The notes beneath the pieces were generated by a model. The model ran no database searches. It was not told the origin of the DNA and saw only the letters and a program-made list of their open reading frames with translations. This document shows, piece by piece, positions 8,954 to 17,761 of a stretch of DNA of 64,000 nucleotides. The translations under genes and the position numbers were made by a program. Location of the stretch: the NCBI RefSeq assembly GCF_021278985.1, contig NZ_CP082833.1, positions 4,278,001 to 4,342,000 on the forward strand. Direction: 5' to 3'. Position 1 is the first letter of the stretch; each line of letters begins with the position of its first letter. Source of the stretch: Citrobacter rodentium NBRC 105723 = DSM 16636. GTDB taxonomy: Bacteria; Pseudomonadota; Gammaproteobacteria; Enterobacterales; Enterobacteriaceae.

Positions 8954-11302
8954 TCAACGCCACGCAACAGGATAATATAATGAAAATATTTCAGGAAAAG
9001 ATTCTTTTGCATGTTCCGTTAGCATATCAGTTAGCACAGTGGTACAAGTAAAAACATTATTTCTTCCTTGTAGTCTGTCTAAAATATCATTGTAATAATA
9101 AACTGAGCCAAATACCTGAGGATCTATTTTATAAGCTTGTTCAATCAATCCATTTGCATATCTCCGTAGAATCTCAGGAGAATCATACTCTGTACCAAAC
9201 ATATCACTCGATGAGTATTTACAGAAAACCCCCCCTAAACAAAATAATATTTCAGCCTGTTTTCTTAGTGGCATATCTTTCAACACATGGCTCCCCATAA
9301 TCATATCTACATGCTGAGCGTTCAATTCCCAACCATCAAGAAAGGGATTCCAGACACAGGCAAGTTTCCTTTGCTGATCATCAGCAATCATTTTATAATC
9401 TGATTTATTGGAATTAAGTGCCTCAATAAATCTCTCTTTGAGTTCATTATCAGAAATGAGTATATCCAGAATACCAGAAACGAAATTCTGGGAAAAAGCT
9501 TTATGATAAGGAATACTGAAAATTGGAAATGATTCAGAAAAAAGATTGCTCAATGAATACCCAAATGTATTTTGAACTTCTCCATCCTTATATAAAAAAA
9601 AGGACATCCAGTTAGTTGATGTATCAGGAGATAACATATCAGCCATATGACTCAAAGAACACATCATTGCCATACCATCATCCTGTGATGATAACAAAAC
9701 CCAGTTATAAGCTAAATCGGAATCATCATCCCAGTCAGGCTTCCCAGAGCCATCGCACAATCCAAAATCACTCTGCTGTGTGACAGGATAAACTTTTTCA
9801 TTTTTTAAATATACTTCATAGAGTTTCCTAAATCGTTCCTGCATTCCATCACGCCGTGAACCATTCATTACAATTTGTATAAAGGAACTATTATAAGATA
9901 CCATCGCACCTGGATGTCGCTCAAAATACATCCCTGCCTGCAATAAACTACCATTCCCCATATACATCATTATTGAATTATTAAACCAAGACATTATAGT
10001 ATCAAAAAAGTCATCACATATAGGCTCGAGCCATTGCTGTATATTTGCGTTGTTCAAATAAGGATGAATACTTAATGAATCAGCCAAAGACATCTTAACA
10101 TAGGGCCGAAACGCCGCTAATTCGTCAAGAGATATTTTTTTGATAAGTTCTTCAGCTGCCCTTACTTTATCATGGTTATACTTATCATCAGATGTATTCA
10201 TAGTCAATAAAATTGATTTATTTGATTTTGTATAGTTATCCAACACAGATAATATATTTTCCTGTATGTCAGATAGATCTATGTAACACCCTCCTAAATT
10301 AATGCTATTACTTTTTTCACTAAAGAGCTCCTTTACATCACCTAAGATAGCACCACTTAAAACCATTCCAGGAATTATAATAGCGCCTGTTAAATCAGCC
10401 TCGTTCAAAATTGGAGGATATTGTATATATGAAGATCCTTTAAATGATGCATTTTTAAGATTGGAATTGCTGAAATTAGAGTTTTCAAGCAAAGCCCTAA
10501 TAATACAATTAGATAAATTAGCATAACAAAAATTACATTCATTCAAAATCGAGTTTTTAAAAGAACAGTTTTCCAATACAGCCTGAGACAAATCACTCAT
10601 CCTGAGATCTGTATCATCAAGCACTGCTCCAGAAAAATTTACTGATGATAAATTCAGCCCTACAAGACTTAGACCTGACAAGTCACATCCAGAGTAATTC
10701 AATTCTTCAGCAGACTCTTCACCCGTTCGGTTAGCTGACAACCACATTAAGTCAGCAGTAAGCTCAGCTTTGCTCAGGCAGACACGGCCTTGACTGACAT
10801 CATATGCAAGGAATTGACATTGCGATTCATTTAATGAATTACAGCCATTTAAATATACGGAATTTCTGAGTGCCTCAGGAAAGGAACCTTCTATATACTT
10901 CAAAGAACCACAATGACATAAGGATAAATTACCGACAGTGCTAGGTATGTTGCAACTTATAACTTCTAATGACGAGCATCCAACCATACTTAATGAAGAT
11001 AAACCGGGTGGCAGGTAGCTTATTGATTTCAGATCTGTACATCCATTCAAAACCAGTTCTTTCAAAGAACCAGGAAGCAAGTCTGGTAATGTTGTTATTG
11101 GCTCACTGATTGATAAAGTCTCTCCATGAGTACTTATAACATCAAGTATTTTTGATGCGACCTCATGACGATGTTCTCTGAAATCTCCCTCAGCGCACCA
11201 CTTTTCGAGTGCAACTTTAATATCCTCGTTAGATGGTGAACCTACAGGACCTTCAAAAGATATTATTCCAGAATTTACAGGAATATTTGTCGTGGGCAGC
11301 AT
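8954..11302 (-). CDS. nleL: HECT-like E3 ubiquitin ligase effector NleL (EspX7)
   Basis: Type III secreted effector that acts in the host cell as a bacterial HECT-like E3 ubiquitin ligase; family members are EHEC NleL and Salmonella SopA. The protein is 782 aa, the family length. It starts MLPTTNI, has leucine-rich-like segments at about 75-160, pentapeptide-type repeats at about 200-330 (SGCDLSGLSLVGLNLS), a helical central region, and a C-lobe with FTCTTVL. That Cys is residue 753, the position of the catalytic Cys in both NleL and SopA. The ribosome binding site aaggag lies 8 nt before the ATG. The gene looks intact and functional. Confidence 0.93.
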   Translation of the reverse strand: MLPTTNIPVNSGIISFEGPVGSPSNEDIKVALEKWCAEGDFREHRHEVASKILDVISTHGETLSISEPITTLPDLLPGSLKELVLNGCTDLKSISYLPPGLSSLSMVGCSSLEVISCNIPSTVGNLSLCHCGSLKYIEGSFPEALRNSVYLNGCNSLNESQCQFLAYDVSQGRVCLSKAELTADLMWLSANRTGEESAEELNYSGCDLSGLSLVGLNLSSVNFSGAVLDDTDLRMSDLSQAVLENCSFKNSILNECNFCYANLSNCIIRALLENSNFSNSNLKNASFKGSSYIQYPPILNEADLTGAIIIPGMVLSGAILGDVKELFSEKSNSINLGGCYIDLSDIQENILSVLDNYTKSNKSILLTMNTSDDKYNHDKVRAAEELIKKISLDELAAFRPYVKMSLADSLSIHPYLNNANIQQWLEPICDDFFDTIMSWFNNSIMMYMGNGSLLQAGMYFERHPGAMVSYNSSFIQIVMNGSRRDGMQERFRKLYEVYLKNEKVYPVTQQSDFGLCDGSGKPDWDDDSDLAYNWVLLSSQDDGMAMMCSLSHMADMLSPDTSTNWMSFFLYKDGEVQNTFGYSLSNLFSESFPIFSIPYHKAFSQNFVSGILDILISDNELKERFIEALNSNKSDYKMIADDQQRKLACVWNPFLDGWELNAQHVDMIMGSHVLKDMPLRKQAEILFCLGGVFCKYSSSDMFGTEYDSPEILRRYANGLIEQAYKIDPQVFGSVYYYNDILDRLQGRNNVFTCTTVLTDMLTEHAKESFPEIFSLYYPVAWR

Positions 11303-11484
11303 TTATCGCACTCCTTCTACTTAGTCCACTAAAGTAAAATTAGAAAAATTAGAAAACACAACTGCCGGGACAACTTTCAGTCCCTGTACCCACAAATAAG
11401 ATGTCAGATTTATCGGCATTAATTTAACTCCCTATTGAATTATCTCCCCTTTTTTATCTAACAAATATTCCCCGGACATGGCAA

Positions 11485-11517
11485 CACAAAAACCGGAGCC
11501 GGACTCCGGTTTTTGTG
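11485..11517. terminator. Strong bidirectional terminator between fibre gene and nleL
   Basis: A perfect 14-bp stem (cacaaaaaccggag / ctccggtttttgtg) with a 5-nt loop and A/T tracts on both sides. It lies just downstream of the fibre-associated gene on the minus strand and upstream of nleL, so it should insulate phage late transcription from the cargo. Confidence 0.85.
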
Positions 11518-11528
11518 AAGCTGTCGGA

Positions 11529-11798
11529 CTACTTCATCCCGCCAATATTTTCCCACGTCCCGTCAGCACGGAGGATTTGCAGCGGTCTTACCACGCACTG
11601 TATCTGCTTTTTATCCGCATCCAGTATCACCACCTGCGTGATTACCCTGGCCTGCTCCGGGATAATGCCATTCTCATCTGACTCCAGGATGTCTGCCGGT
11701 CCCAGCCGCAGTTGTGCTGTAAGTAACTCCCCGTTTTCACGGTCATCATGCTTTCCGCAACCGCACAGACGCTGCATAAGTTTTTTTAGTATGTTCAT
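11529..11798 (-). CDS. Small phage fibre-associated protein, related to the fibre C-terminus
   Basis: An 89-aa protein starting at 11798 (MNILKKLMQRLCGCG); the ATG lies immediately after the stop of the collagen-like fibre gene. Residues 30-89 (AQLRLGPADILESDENG...ADGTWENIGG) align with the fibre C-terminal domain (RFRLGPASIIETNSYG...GDGPWQDVKG), so the two are paralogous. Probably a late structural or fibre-assembly component. The exact role is unknown. Confidence 0.7.
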   Translation of the reverse strand: MNILKKLMQRLCGCGKHDDRENGELLTAQLRLGPADILESDENGIIPEQARVITQVVILDADKKQIQCVVRPLQILRADGTWENIGGMK

Positions 11799-11799
11799 G

Positions 11800-12923
11800 T
11801 CATTCTCCAGTTCTGCCTGTATCACTGCCCACTTCATCCAGCCCCTTGACATCCTGCCACGGCCCGTCACCAAATCTGACCTGCAAATGCTGAAAAATTC
11901 CCTGAACCTGTGTGGCATCTTTGGGGTCAAGAAATGTCAGTCCGGTGATGAGTGCGCCATCTGTACCCGGGAACCAGCCATAGCTGTTTGTCTCAATAAT
12001 GCTTGCTGGCCCCAGACGGAACCGTATTTGTGTCTCCCCCGGGTCGCCCTTCGGACCCTGAGGTCCGGTAGCCCCCACCGGACCTGCCGCACCTGTTTCT
12101 CCTTTCGGTCCCTGTGGGCCTGCCGGACCGCTATCTCCCTTTAGCCCCTGTGGACCTGCACTTCCCGTCATGCCGGTCTCTCCCCGCTCTCCCCGCTCTC
12201 CCCTGTCGCCTTTCGGCCCCTGCGGGCCTGCCGGACCAGCATCACCTGCCGACCCCCGTTCACCGGTTGCCCCTGCCGGGCCGGTGTCGCCACGCTCTCC
12301 TTTATCTCCCTTCGGCCCCTGAGGACCCGCGGGCCCCGGTTCTCCCTTTGGCCCGGGTGGCCCCACCACGGTGGGGATTCGGTTTACGGCTTCTTCCGCC
12401 GCTATCCTGCTTTGTTCCGCTGACTGTGCGCTTTCTGCTGACTCCCGGGCTGACTCCGATGCCCCCCTGCTGAAGTGTCAGCATTTGCAGCGCTCTCTTC
12501 TGCCTGACTGGCTGATATGCCGGCATTCCTCGCTGACGTCTCCGCTTCTCCGGCATTCTTCTTCGCCTCCTCAGCGTTACGCGCCACCTCTTCCACCATC
12601 AGTTCAAAGCGACGCAGTGCCTCCGGACGGACATCATCCTCCGCCATGGCACCGAGAAAATCATTCAGCGTCCCCGGTTGAGAATCTTCATACACGGTGA
12701 TGGTCCCGGCATGTGACGGAGGAAATCCCTCCACCAACAGAATGACGCTGTACTGACCATACTCCACCTCCATGCTGTAACGCCCGGCTTCATCCGGGTT
12801 TTCTGAAGCCACCGTATTCACCACCACCGTGGTGCTGGTCCGTCTGGCCTTCAGCACAATGGTGCAGTTCTGTACTGGTTTTCCTGTGCCATCTTTAAGC
12901 ACGCCAGAAATTTTTACTGTCAT
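11800..12923 (-). pseudogene. stf: Collagen-like phage side-tail fibre, frameshifted in a G6 run
   Basis: The N-terminal part (from MTVKISGVLKDGTGK at 12923) is the lambda Stf-type fibre N-domain followed by an Ala/Glu-rich coiled-coil region. A G6 run (12462-12467 on the + strand) shifts the frame; one base more or two fewer would continue ASESARESAESAQSAEQS into about 100 residues of Gly-X-Y collagen-like repeats (GPKGEPGPAGPQGPKGDKGE) and a ~60-residue C-terminal domain ending at 11800. As it stands, the first frame stops at 12402 after about 170 residues. The second half has only internal GTG starts. Either a decayed gene or a slippery-run variant. Confidence 0.75.
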
Positions 12924-12938
12924 ACTTTTCCACCAATA

Positions 12939-12970
12939 CAAAAAGCCCGCAGCAGTGACGCCACGGGCTT
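12939..12970 (-). terminator. Terminator between lom and the tail-fibre gene
   Basis: On the minus strand, aagcccg and cgggctt pair and are followed by a T run. It sits downstream of the lom relic and upstream of the fibre start at 12923. Confidence 0.7.
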
Positions 12971-13074
12971 CAGGACAGTGTAACTTTACGTTTCCTCAAA
13001 CACAGTTCTCCGCATAAGGCGGATGAACCTGCGTATCATACCAATATTTACAGAAGATAAATCGGCGTCTGTTG

Positions 13075-13257
13075 TCAGAAACGGTATCCGATACCAACAA
13101 TAAACGCATCCGTTCGCCAGTCACCACGTCCGGCAGTTTCATATGCCATGTCGATCGCTATATTTTCTGCTGGGTTAATCTGTATTCCCATACCCGGGGT
13201 CAGGAATGGGTTAAGTTGGTTATTTGACAAACACCATATGGAATATCCGTCACCATC
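13075..13257 (-). pseudogene. lom: 3' relic of a Lom/Ail-type outer-membrane protein gene
   Basis: The minus strand reads SNNQLNPFLTPGMG, INPAENIAIDMAYE and DWRTDAFIVGIGYRF-stop, the C-terminal strands of lambdoid Lom/OmpX-family beta-barrels with the terminal Phe. Upstream the frame hits a stop at about 13258, so roughly two-thirds of the gene is missing. The breakpoint probably marks the deletion that joined the tail region to the integrase-side end of the prophage. Confidence 0.75.
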
Positions 13258-13290
13258 TCAGGAAAAAAGTGTTGTAAAATGCGTGGCCTT

Positions 13291-13328
13291 GTTTTGGGGA
13301 AAAGTTTTGGAGAGATTTTGGAGAAAGG
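13291..13328 (+). repeat. Three tandem imperfect 12-13-bp repeats near the right attachment site
   Basis: gttttggggaaaa, gttttggagaga and ttttggagaaagg follow one another at 12-13-bp spacing, 44 bp before the att core at 13372. They may be arm-type integrase sites or the tail of a lost integrase gene; neither can be shown here. Confidence 0.45.
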
Positions 13329-13371
13329 AAAAAATTGAATAAATTCAAAATCCTGAAAGTGCTCCATCTTA

Positions 13372-13383
13372 TGAACAAGAAGG
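13372..13383 (+). repeat. Right attachment-site core (potC side)
   Basis: Exact second copy of tgaacaagaagg. It is followed by gtggagctggaatga, which encodes the native PotB ending VELE-stop and overlaps the potC ATG. These orphaned codons show where the bacterial gene was split. Confidence 0.8.
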
Positions 13384-13393
13384 TGGAGCTGGA

Positions 13394-14185
13394 ATGATCG
13401 GTCGACTGCTTCGCGGCGGTTTTATGACCGCTATCTACGCGTACCTCTATATTCCAATCATTATTCTGATTGTGAATTCTTTCAACAGCTCGCGCTTTGG
13501 CATCAACTGGCAGGGCTTTACCACCAAATGGTATGGCCTGCTGATCAATAACGACAGCCTGTTGCAGGCGGCCCGGCACTCGCTGACGATGGCGGTTTTT
13601 TCCGCCACCTTTGCCACGCTGATCGGTTCGCTGACCGCAGTGGCGCTGTACCGCTACCGTTTTCGCGGTAAACCGTTCGTCAGCGGGATGCTGTTTGTGG
13701 TGATGATGTCGCCGGATATCGTCATGGCCATCTCCCTGCTGGTGCTGTTTATGCTGCTCGGCATTCAGCTTGGTTTCTGGTCGCTGCTGTTTTCGCATAT
13801 CACCTTCTGCCTGCCTTTCGTGGTGGTAACGGTATACTCGCGGCTGAAAGGGTTCGACGTGAGAATGCTGGAAGCGGCGAAAGATCTTGGCGCCAGCGAG
13901 CTCACCATTCTGCGGAAAATCATTCTGCCGCTGGCGATGCCGGCGGTGGCCGCCGGCTGGTTGTTGAGCTTTACGCTGTCGATGGACGATGTGGTTGTCT
14001 CGTCGTTCGTTACCGGACCTGGCTATGAGATCCTGCCGTTGAAAATCTACTCAATGGTGAAGGTCGGCGTCTCACCGGAGGTGAATGCGCTGGCGACGAT
14101 ACTGCTGGTGCTGTCGCTGGTGATGGTCATTGCCAGCCAGCTTATCGCTCGTGATAAAACGAAGAGCCTGTCTCGCCAGGCGTAA
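13394..14185 (+). CDS. potC: Spermidine/putrescine ABC transporter permease PotC
   Basis: Second inner-membrane permease of the PotABCD importer, 263 aa, with about six membrane segments and the EAA loop EAAKDLGASELTIL. The start ATG overlaps the orphaned potB stop (ATGA). The coding region is intact, but the gene is now about 10.5 kb from potB and the potA promoter. Its expression would need read-through from the prophage end or a local promoter. Confidence 0.96.
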   Translation: MIGRLLRGGFMTAIYAYLYIPIIILIVNSFNSSRFGINWQGFTTKWYGLLINNDSLLQAARHSLTMAVFSATFATLIGSLTAVALYRYRFRGKPFVSGMLFVVMMSPDIVMAISLLVLFMLLGIQLGFWSLLFSHITFCLPFVVVTVYSRLKGFDVRMLEAAKDLGASELTILRKIILPLAMPAVAAGWLLSFTLSMDDVVVSSFVTGPGYEILPLKIYSMVKVGVSPEVNALATILLVLSLVMVIASQLIARDKTKSLSRQA

Positions 14186-14236
14186 TTGTTGTTAAAACAG
14201 CCTGAAGAGTCAGGCGTTAATCTCAGGGGACGTTAA

Positions 14237-15283
14237 ATGAAAAAATGGTCACGCCACCTGCTCGCGGCAGGTGCTCTCGCTATCGGTATGAGCGCTGCGC
14301 ACGCGGACGACAGTAAAACGCTCTACTTCTACAACTGGACCGAGTATGTGCCGCCAGGCCTGCTTGAGCAGTTCACTAAAGAGACCGGCATTAAGGTTAT
14401 CTATTCGACCTATGAATCGAATGAAACCATGTATGCCAAGCTTAAAACCTACAAAGACGGCGCGTATGACCTGGTGGTTCCGTCCACCTATTACGTCGAT
14501 AAAATGCGCAAAGAGGGGATGATCCAGAAGATCGACAAAGCGAAGCTGACCAACTTCCATAACCTCGATCCTGACATGCTGAATAAGCCGTTTGATCCGA
14601 ATAACGACTACTCCATTCCGTATATCTGGGGCGCCACGGCGATCGGCGTTAACAGCGACAGCATCGATCCGAAAACGGTGACCAGCTGGGCCGACCTGTG
14701 GAAACCGGAATACAAAGGGAGCCTGCTGCTGACCGATGACGCGCGCGAAGTGTTCCAGATGGCGCTGCGTAAGCTGGGTTACTCCGGCAACACCACCGAT
14801 CCGAAAGAGATTGAAGCCGCCTACAACGAGCTGAAAAAGCTGATGCCAAACGTGGCGGCGTTCAACTCCGACAACCCGGCGAATCCGTATATGGAAGGTG
14901 AAGTCAACCTCGGCATGGTGTGGAACGGCTCCGCCTGGGTGGCGCGTCAGGCCGGTACGCCGCTGGAGGTCGTCTGGCCGAAAGAAGGCGGGATCTTCTG
15001 GATGGACAGCCTTGCCATTCCTGCCAACGCCAAAAATAAAGAAGGCGCGCTGAAGCTGATTAACTTCCTGCTGCGCCCGGAAGTAGCAAAAGAAGTGGCG
15101 GAAACCATTGGCTATCCGACGCCAAACCTGGCGGCGCGTAAGCTACTGAGCCCGGAGGTCGCTAATGATAAATCGCTTTATCCTGACGCGCAGACCATCA
15201 GCAAAGGGGAATGGCAGAATGACGTCGGCGCCGCCAGTGCAATCTACGAAGAGTATTATCAGAAGCTAAAAGCGGGTCGTTAA
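14237..15283 (+). CDS. potD: Spermidine/putrescine-binding periplasmic protein PotD
   Basis: Periplasmic polyamine-binding protein of PotABCD, 348 aa. It has a cleavable signal peptide (MKKWSRHLLAAGALAIGMSA, cleaved after AHA) and then the mature start DDSKTLYFYNWTEYVPP. Length and sequence match E. coli PotD. The Shine-Dalgarno aggggac precedes the ATG. It follows potC by 51 bp and is the last gene of the split operon. Confidence 0.97.
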   Translation: MKKWSRHLLAAGALAIGMSAAHADDSKTLYFYNWTEYVPPGLLEQFTKETGIKVIYSTYESNETMYAKLKTYKDGAYDLVVPSTYYVDKMRKEGMIQKIDKAKLTNFHNLDPDMLNKPFDPNNDYSIPYIWGATAIGVNSDSIDPKTVTSWADLWKPEYKGSLLLTDDAREVFQMALRKLGYSGNTTDPKEIEAAYNELKKLMPNVAAFNSDNPANPYMEGEVNLGMVWNGSAWVARQAGTPLEVVWPKEGGIFWMDSLAIPANAKNKEGALKLINFLLRPEVAKEVAETIGYPTPNLAARKLLSPEVANDKSLYPDAQTISKGEWQNDVGAASAIYEEYYQKLKAGR

Positions 15284-15338
15284 CCCCGTTAAGCGCCGGG
15301 CAATGCCTTCTCCCGCCCGGCCAGTATCTTCCTTCCCG

Positions 15339-15364
15339 ATCCACGCTCAGGCGTGGATTTTTTA
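15339..15364 (+). terminator. Rho-independent terminator of potCD
   Basis: atccacgc-tcag-gcgtggat followed by a T run, 55 nt after the potD stop. Confidence 0.85.
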
Positions 15365-15536
15365 TGGTATGGCGCTGATTGCTCAGGTAAAGTGAATGCC
15401 GCCTGCCGAAAAGCGAGGCGGTTTTCAACCTTTGACGCCTTGCTGGCAACCTGAGTGCATTTCAGCGACCGTGATTGCGCTCCTGGTTCACTGTCCAGTA
15501 TTGTTATTGCCTGTTAAGAGAGGATGAAGCGGGCCT

Positions 15537-16475
15537 ATGCATCTGGATTTTCGCCAACTGCGCAACTTTGTCGCGCTGGTTGAATATGGCAGTTTTAATC
15601 GCGCGGCGGAGGCCGTATGCCTGTCGCAATCGGCCTTCAGCCGGAGCATTCAGGCGCTCGAGCAGAGCGTCGGCCATGCCTTATTTTACCGGCAGAGCAA
15701 GTTACCCACGTTGACGCCGCATGGGCAGACGCTCCTGCCCTACGCCCGTCGCTTTCAGGAGCTGAATATTGAGCTGAGTAGCCAGCTGCGTGAAGCGGAC
15801 GATGCGCAAAGCGGCGAAGTGGCTTTCGGCTGTGGCCCGGCTCCCGGCGCGCGCCTGATTCCGCTCGCCGTTGGCGATTACCATCGCCGCCTGCCGCAGG
15901 TAAGGGTATGTTTTCATATTGATAACTGGTTTGCCCTGCACCATGCGCTGACCAGCCAGCAATACCCTTTTGTGGTCGCCGACAGCTGGCAGGCCGAGCT
16001 GGACCCGCAGCTGCGGGTGCAACCGCTAAGCCCGCAGCGCTGTTTTTTTGTCTGCCATGCCGATCATCCGCTGGCGCAACAGGGCCCGGTATCGGTTCAG
16101 GCTATGCTGCGTTACCCCTTTGCGGCGCCCTATTTACCGCCGGGGGTACGCAAAGTGCTGGCAACGCTCAGCCAGCAGCAGGACTTTACCCCGGCAATTC
16201 AGTGCGACCATACCTATGCGCTATTTTCAACGCTTGCGCATACCGACGCGATAAGCTTCGCCAGCGAAGACGGCTTTGCGCTTTGCCAGAACAGCCACCG
16301 GCTGGTAAAACTGGAACTTAGCGACCTGCCTGACGAGTGGCGACTGATGCAGACCCGGTTTGCGATTATCTCACCGGTTCATGCCGTTCTGTCGCCGCTG
16401 GCAGAAACCCTGATTGAAACTATCCTGCACGCCGACCGTCAGTACCCGCAACCGGCGCTGGCGGAAAAAGCTTAA
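15537..16475 (+). CDS. LysR-family transcriptional regulator
   Basis: A 312-aa LysR-type regulator. The N-terminal winged helix (MHLDFRQLRNFVALVEYGSF, NRAAEAVCLSQSAFSRSIQALE) is followed by an effector-binding domain. It is convergent with, and overlaps by 4 bp, the substrate-binding-protein gene that ends at 16472. By position it most likely controls the neighbouring sulfonate/sulfate-ester importer and sulfotransferase genes. This is inferred; its ligand is unknown. Confidence 0.85.
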   Translation: MHLDFRQLRNFVALVEYGSFNRAAEAVCLSQSAFSRSIQALEQSVGHALFYRQSKLPTLTPHGQTLLPYARRFQELNIELSSQLREADDAQSGEVAFGCGPAPGARLIPLAVGDYHRRLPQVRVCFHIDNWFALHHALTSQQYPFVVADSWQAELDPQLRVQPLSPQRCFFVCHADHPLAQQGPVSVQAMLRYPFAAPYLPPGVRKVLATLSQQQDFTPAIQCDHTYALFSTLAHTDAISFASEDGFALCQNSHRLVKLELSDLPDEWRLMQTRFAIISPVHAVLSPLAETLIETILHADRQYPQPALAEKA

Positions 16476-17539
16476 CCCGCGTTAAGCGGCTGGCCCCGGG
16501 TATCGTACTGCGGCCAGTGGTTTTCCAGATTTAGCGTTTTGATCGCCTGTTCGACATATTTACCCTCCCCCCACCCGCCAGCGTCGAAAGCGTTACGGAT
16601 TAACCGGCCCGATTTAGCCTGTTCCACGCTGCTGCGGAAGCTGTCGATCAGAAACGGGTCAATACGCGGCGAAGTGGTAAAGTTAAGATCCTGCGGCTGT
16701 AGTTCTTCCAGAAAGAGCGTCCGGGGAATCTGGCTTTGCCGCGCCATTTCAGCAGACCAGCTATCCCGATTCGCCGGATCGCTGATTTCTGCGGCATTCT
16801 TCACCAGCACGTCAATAATCTGCTGGGTCGCCTGCGGCCACGCATCAATAAAAGCCTGGGTGCCGAGAAATCCCGCCTGGGTGGTGTTCTGACGACCGGA
16901 ATCACCGCTTTTCACCACCACGTCGATCTTATCGCCGCGCAAGGCCAGCAGAGAGACGCCGCCCCAGACAGCATCAACACGGCCTGCCGCCAGTGCCGCT
17001 TTACCGGCATTCCAGTCGAGATTAATCACCTGTAAATTTTGTTCAGTGAGTCCGACGGTGTGTAAGGCGCGGTCAAAGGCCAACTGATCCGCTGTACCGC
17101 GATACACCGCAACCCGTTTGCCTTTCAGGTCGGCCAGGCCCTTAATTCCCGAGGCGCGGGTCGCTGCCAGATAAGACTCAGAACCACGGCTGCCCAGCAG
17201 TAGCCGTGTCGGAAGTCCGTTCGCTTTGCCAATAATCGCCGCCAGATCGCCGAGATAGACAAAATCAAGCTGTCGGTTAGCCAGCGCTTCATTCACCGCC
17301 GGACCCGCGCCTTTGAAGAACTGCCACTCGACCTTCACTCCCTGCGGGGTAAACACCGCTTCCAGCTGATGGCGGATATAGGCCATGCCGACCGGCCCCT
17401 CGATAAAAGGCTGGCTGCCTGCGCTTTGATCCGGCACGCCGATACGAATAGCGCGCAGCTCTTCGGCATGGCCGCCGCTCATCAGACTGACGATCGCCGT
17501 CAGCGCAATTAAGGCGCGGCTAAAAATTACTTTCATCAT
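16472..17539 (-). CDS. ABC transporter periplasmic substrate-binding protein (AtsR/SsuA-like)
   Basis: A 355-aa NMT1/SsuA-type periplasmic binding protein with a signal peptide (MMKVIFSRALIALTAIVSLM, ...GGHA). Features include IRIGVPDQSAGSQPF, the FKGAGPAVNEALANRQLDF region and KGKRVAVYRGTA. These fit aliphatic sulfonate, taurine or sulfate-ester binding proteins. It is transcribed divergently from the permease/ATPase genes, sharing the 17540-17761 intergenic region. Substrate inferred from family and from the sulfotransferase next door. Confidence 0.8.
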   Translation of the reverse strand: MMKVIFSRALIALTAIVSLMSGGHAEELRAIRIGVPDQSAGSQPFIEGPVGMAYIRHQLEAVFTPQGVKVEWQFFKGAGPAVNEALANRQLDFVYLGDLAAIIGKANGLPTRLLLGSRGSESYLAATRASGIKGLADLKGKRVAVYRGTADQLAFDRALHTVGLTEQNLQVINLDWNAGKAALAAGRVDAVWGGVSLLALRGDKIDVVVKSGDSGRQNTTQAGFLGTQAFIDAWPQATQQIIDVLVKNAAEISDPANRDSWSAEMARQSQIPRTLFLEELQPQDLNFTTSPRIDPFLIDSFRSSVEQAKSGRLIRNAFDAGGWGEGKYVEQAIKTLNLENHWPQYDTRGQPLNAG

Positions 17540-17761
17540 AACCTGCTGCTCTCCTGAGTTTTTTCTCACCCTAAAGAGCCGCCGGGCCCGCTGTTAAATA
17601 CTTTTATTCGCAAAGCAAAGCGAAAAAAAAGCTAAAGCAGAGGCCGCGGCTGCAGCAGGCTGAAATGCATTTGTTGCATCGGGATTATTCGCCTAACGCA
17701 ATAGCGAAGCGGGGCGAGTCACGTTTTTATAACGGCATCACTCCCCGAAAAGTGGACCGAT

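Larger units (their letters stand above)
2842..13371. mobile_element. Lambdoid prophage remnant carrying type III effector genes
   Basis: This 10.5-kb block lies between the two 12-bp repeats and interrupts potB-potC. It contains the tail-fibre end of a lambdoid phage (lom relic, collagen-like fibre, fibre-associated protein) followed by effector cargo, the usual place for effector genes in E. coli and Citrobacter phages. The gene order implies that the integrase end once lay next to potC. Integrase, regulatory, replication, lysis, head and most tail genes are gone, so the element cannot move by itself. Effector DNA is markedly AT-rich compared with the pot genes. Confidence 0.85.

Noticed and set aside
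8758..9012. 84-codon minus-strand frame overlapping the nleL 3' end
   Set aside because: It overlaps the certain nleL coding region in another frame, has no ribosome binding site, and looks like AT-rich chance.
12114..12700. + strand frames opposite the collagen-like fibre
   Set aside because: Pro/Ser/Arg-rich mirror images of Gly-X-Y repeats; not genes.
13148..13342. 64-codon + strand frame across the lom relic and right phage end
   Set aside because: Its first half is antisense to the clear lom sequence. The last ~25 codons could be an integrase tail, but this cannot be supported.
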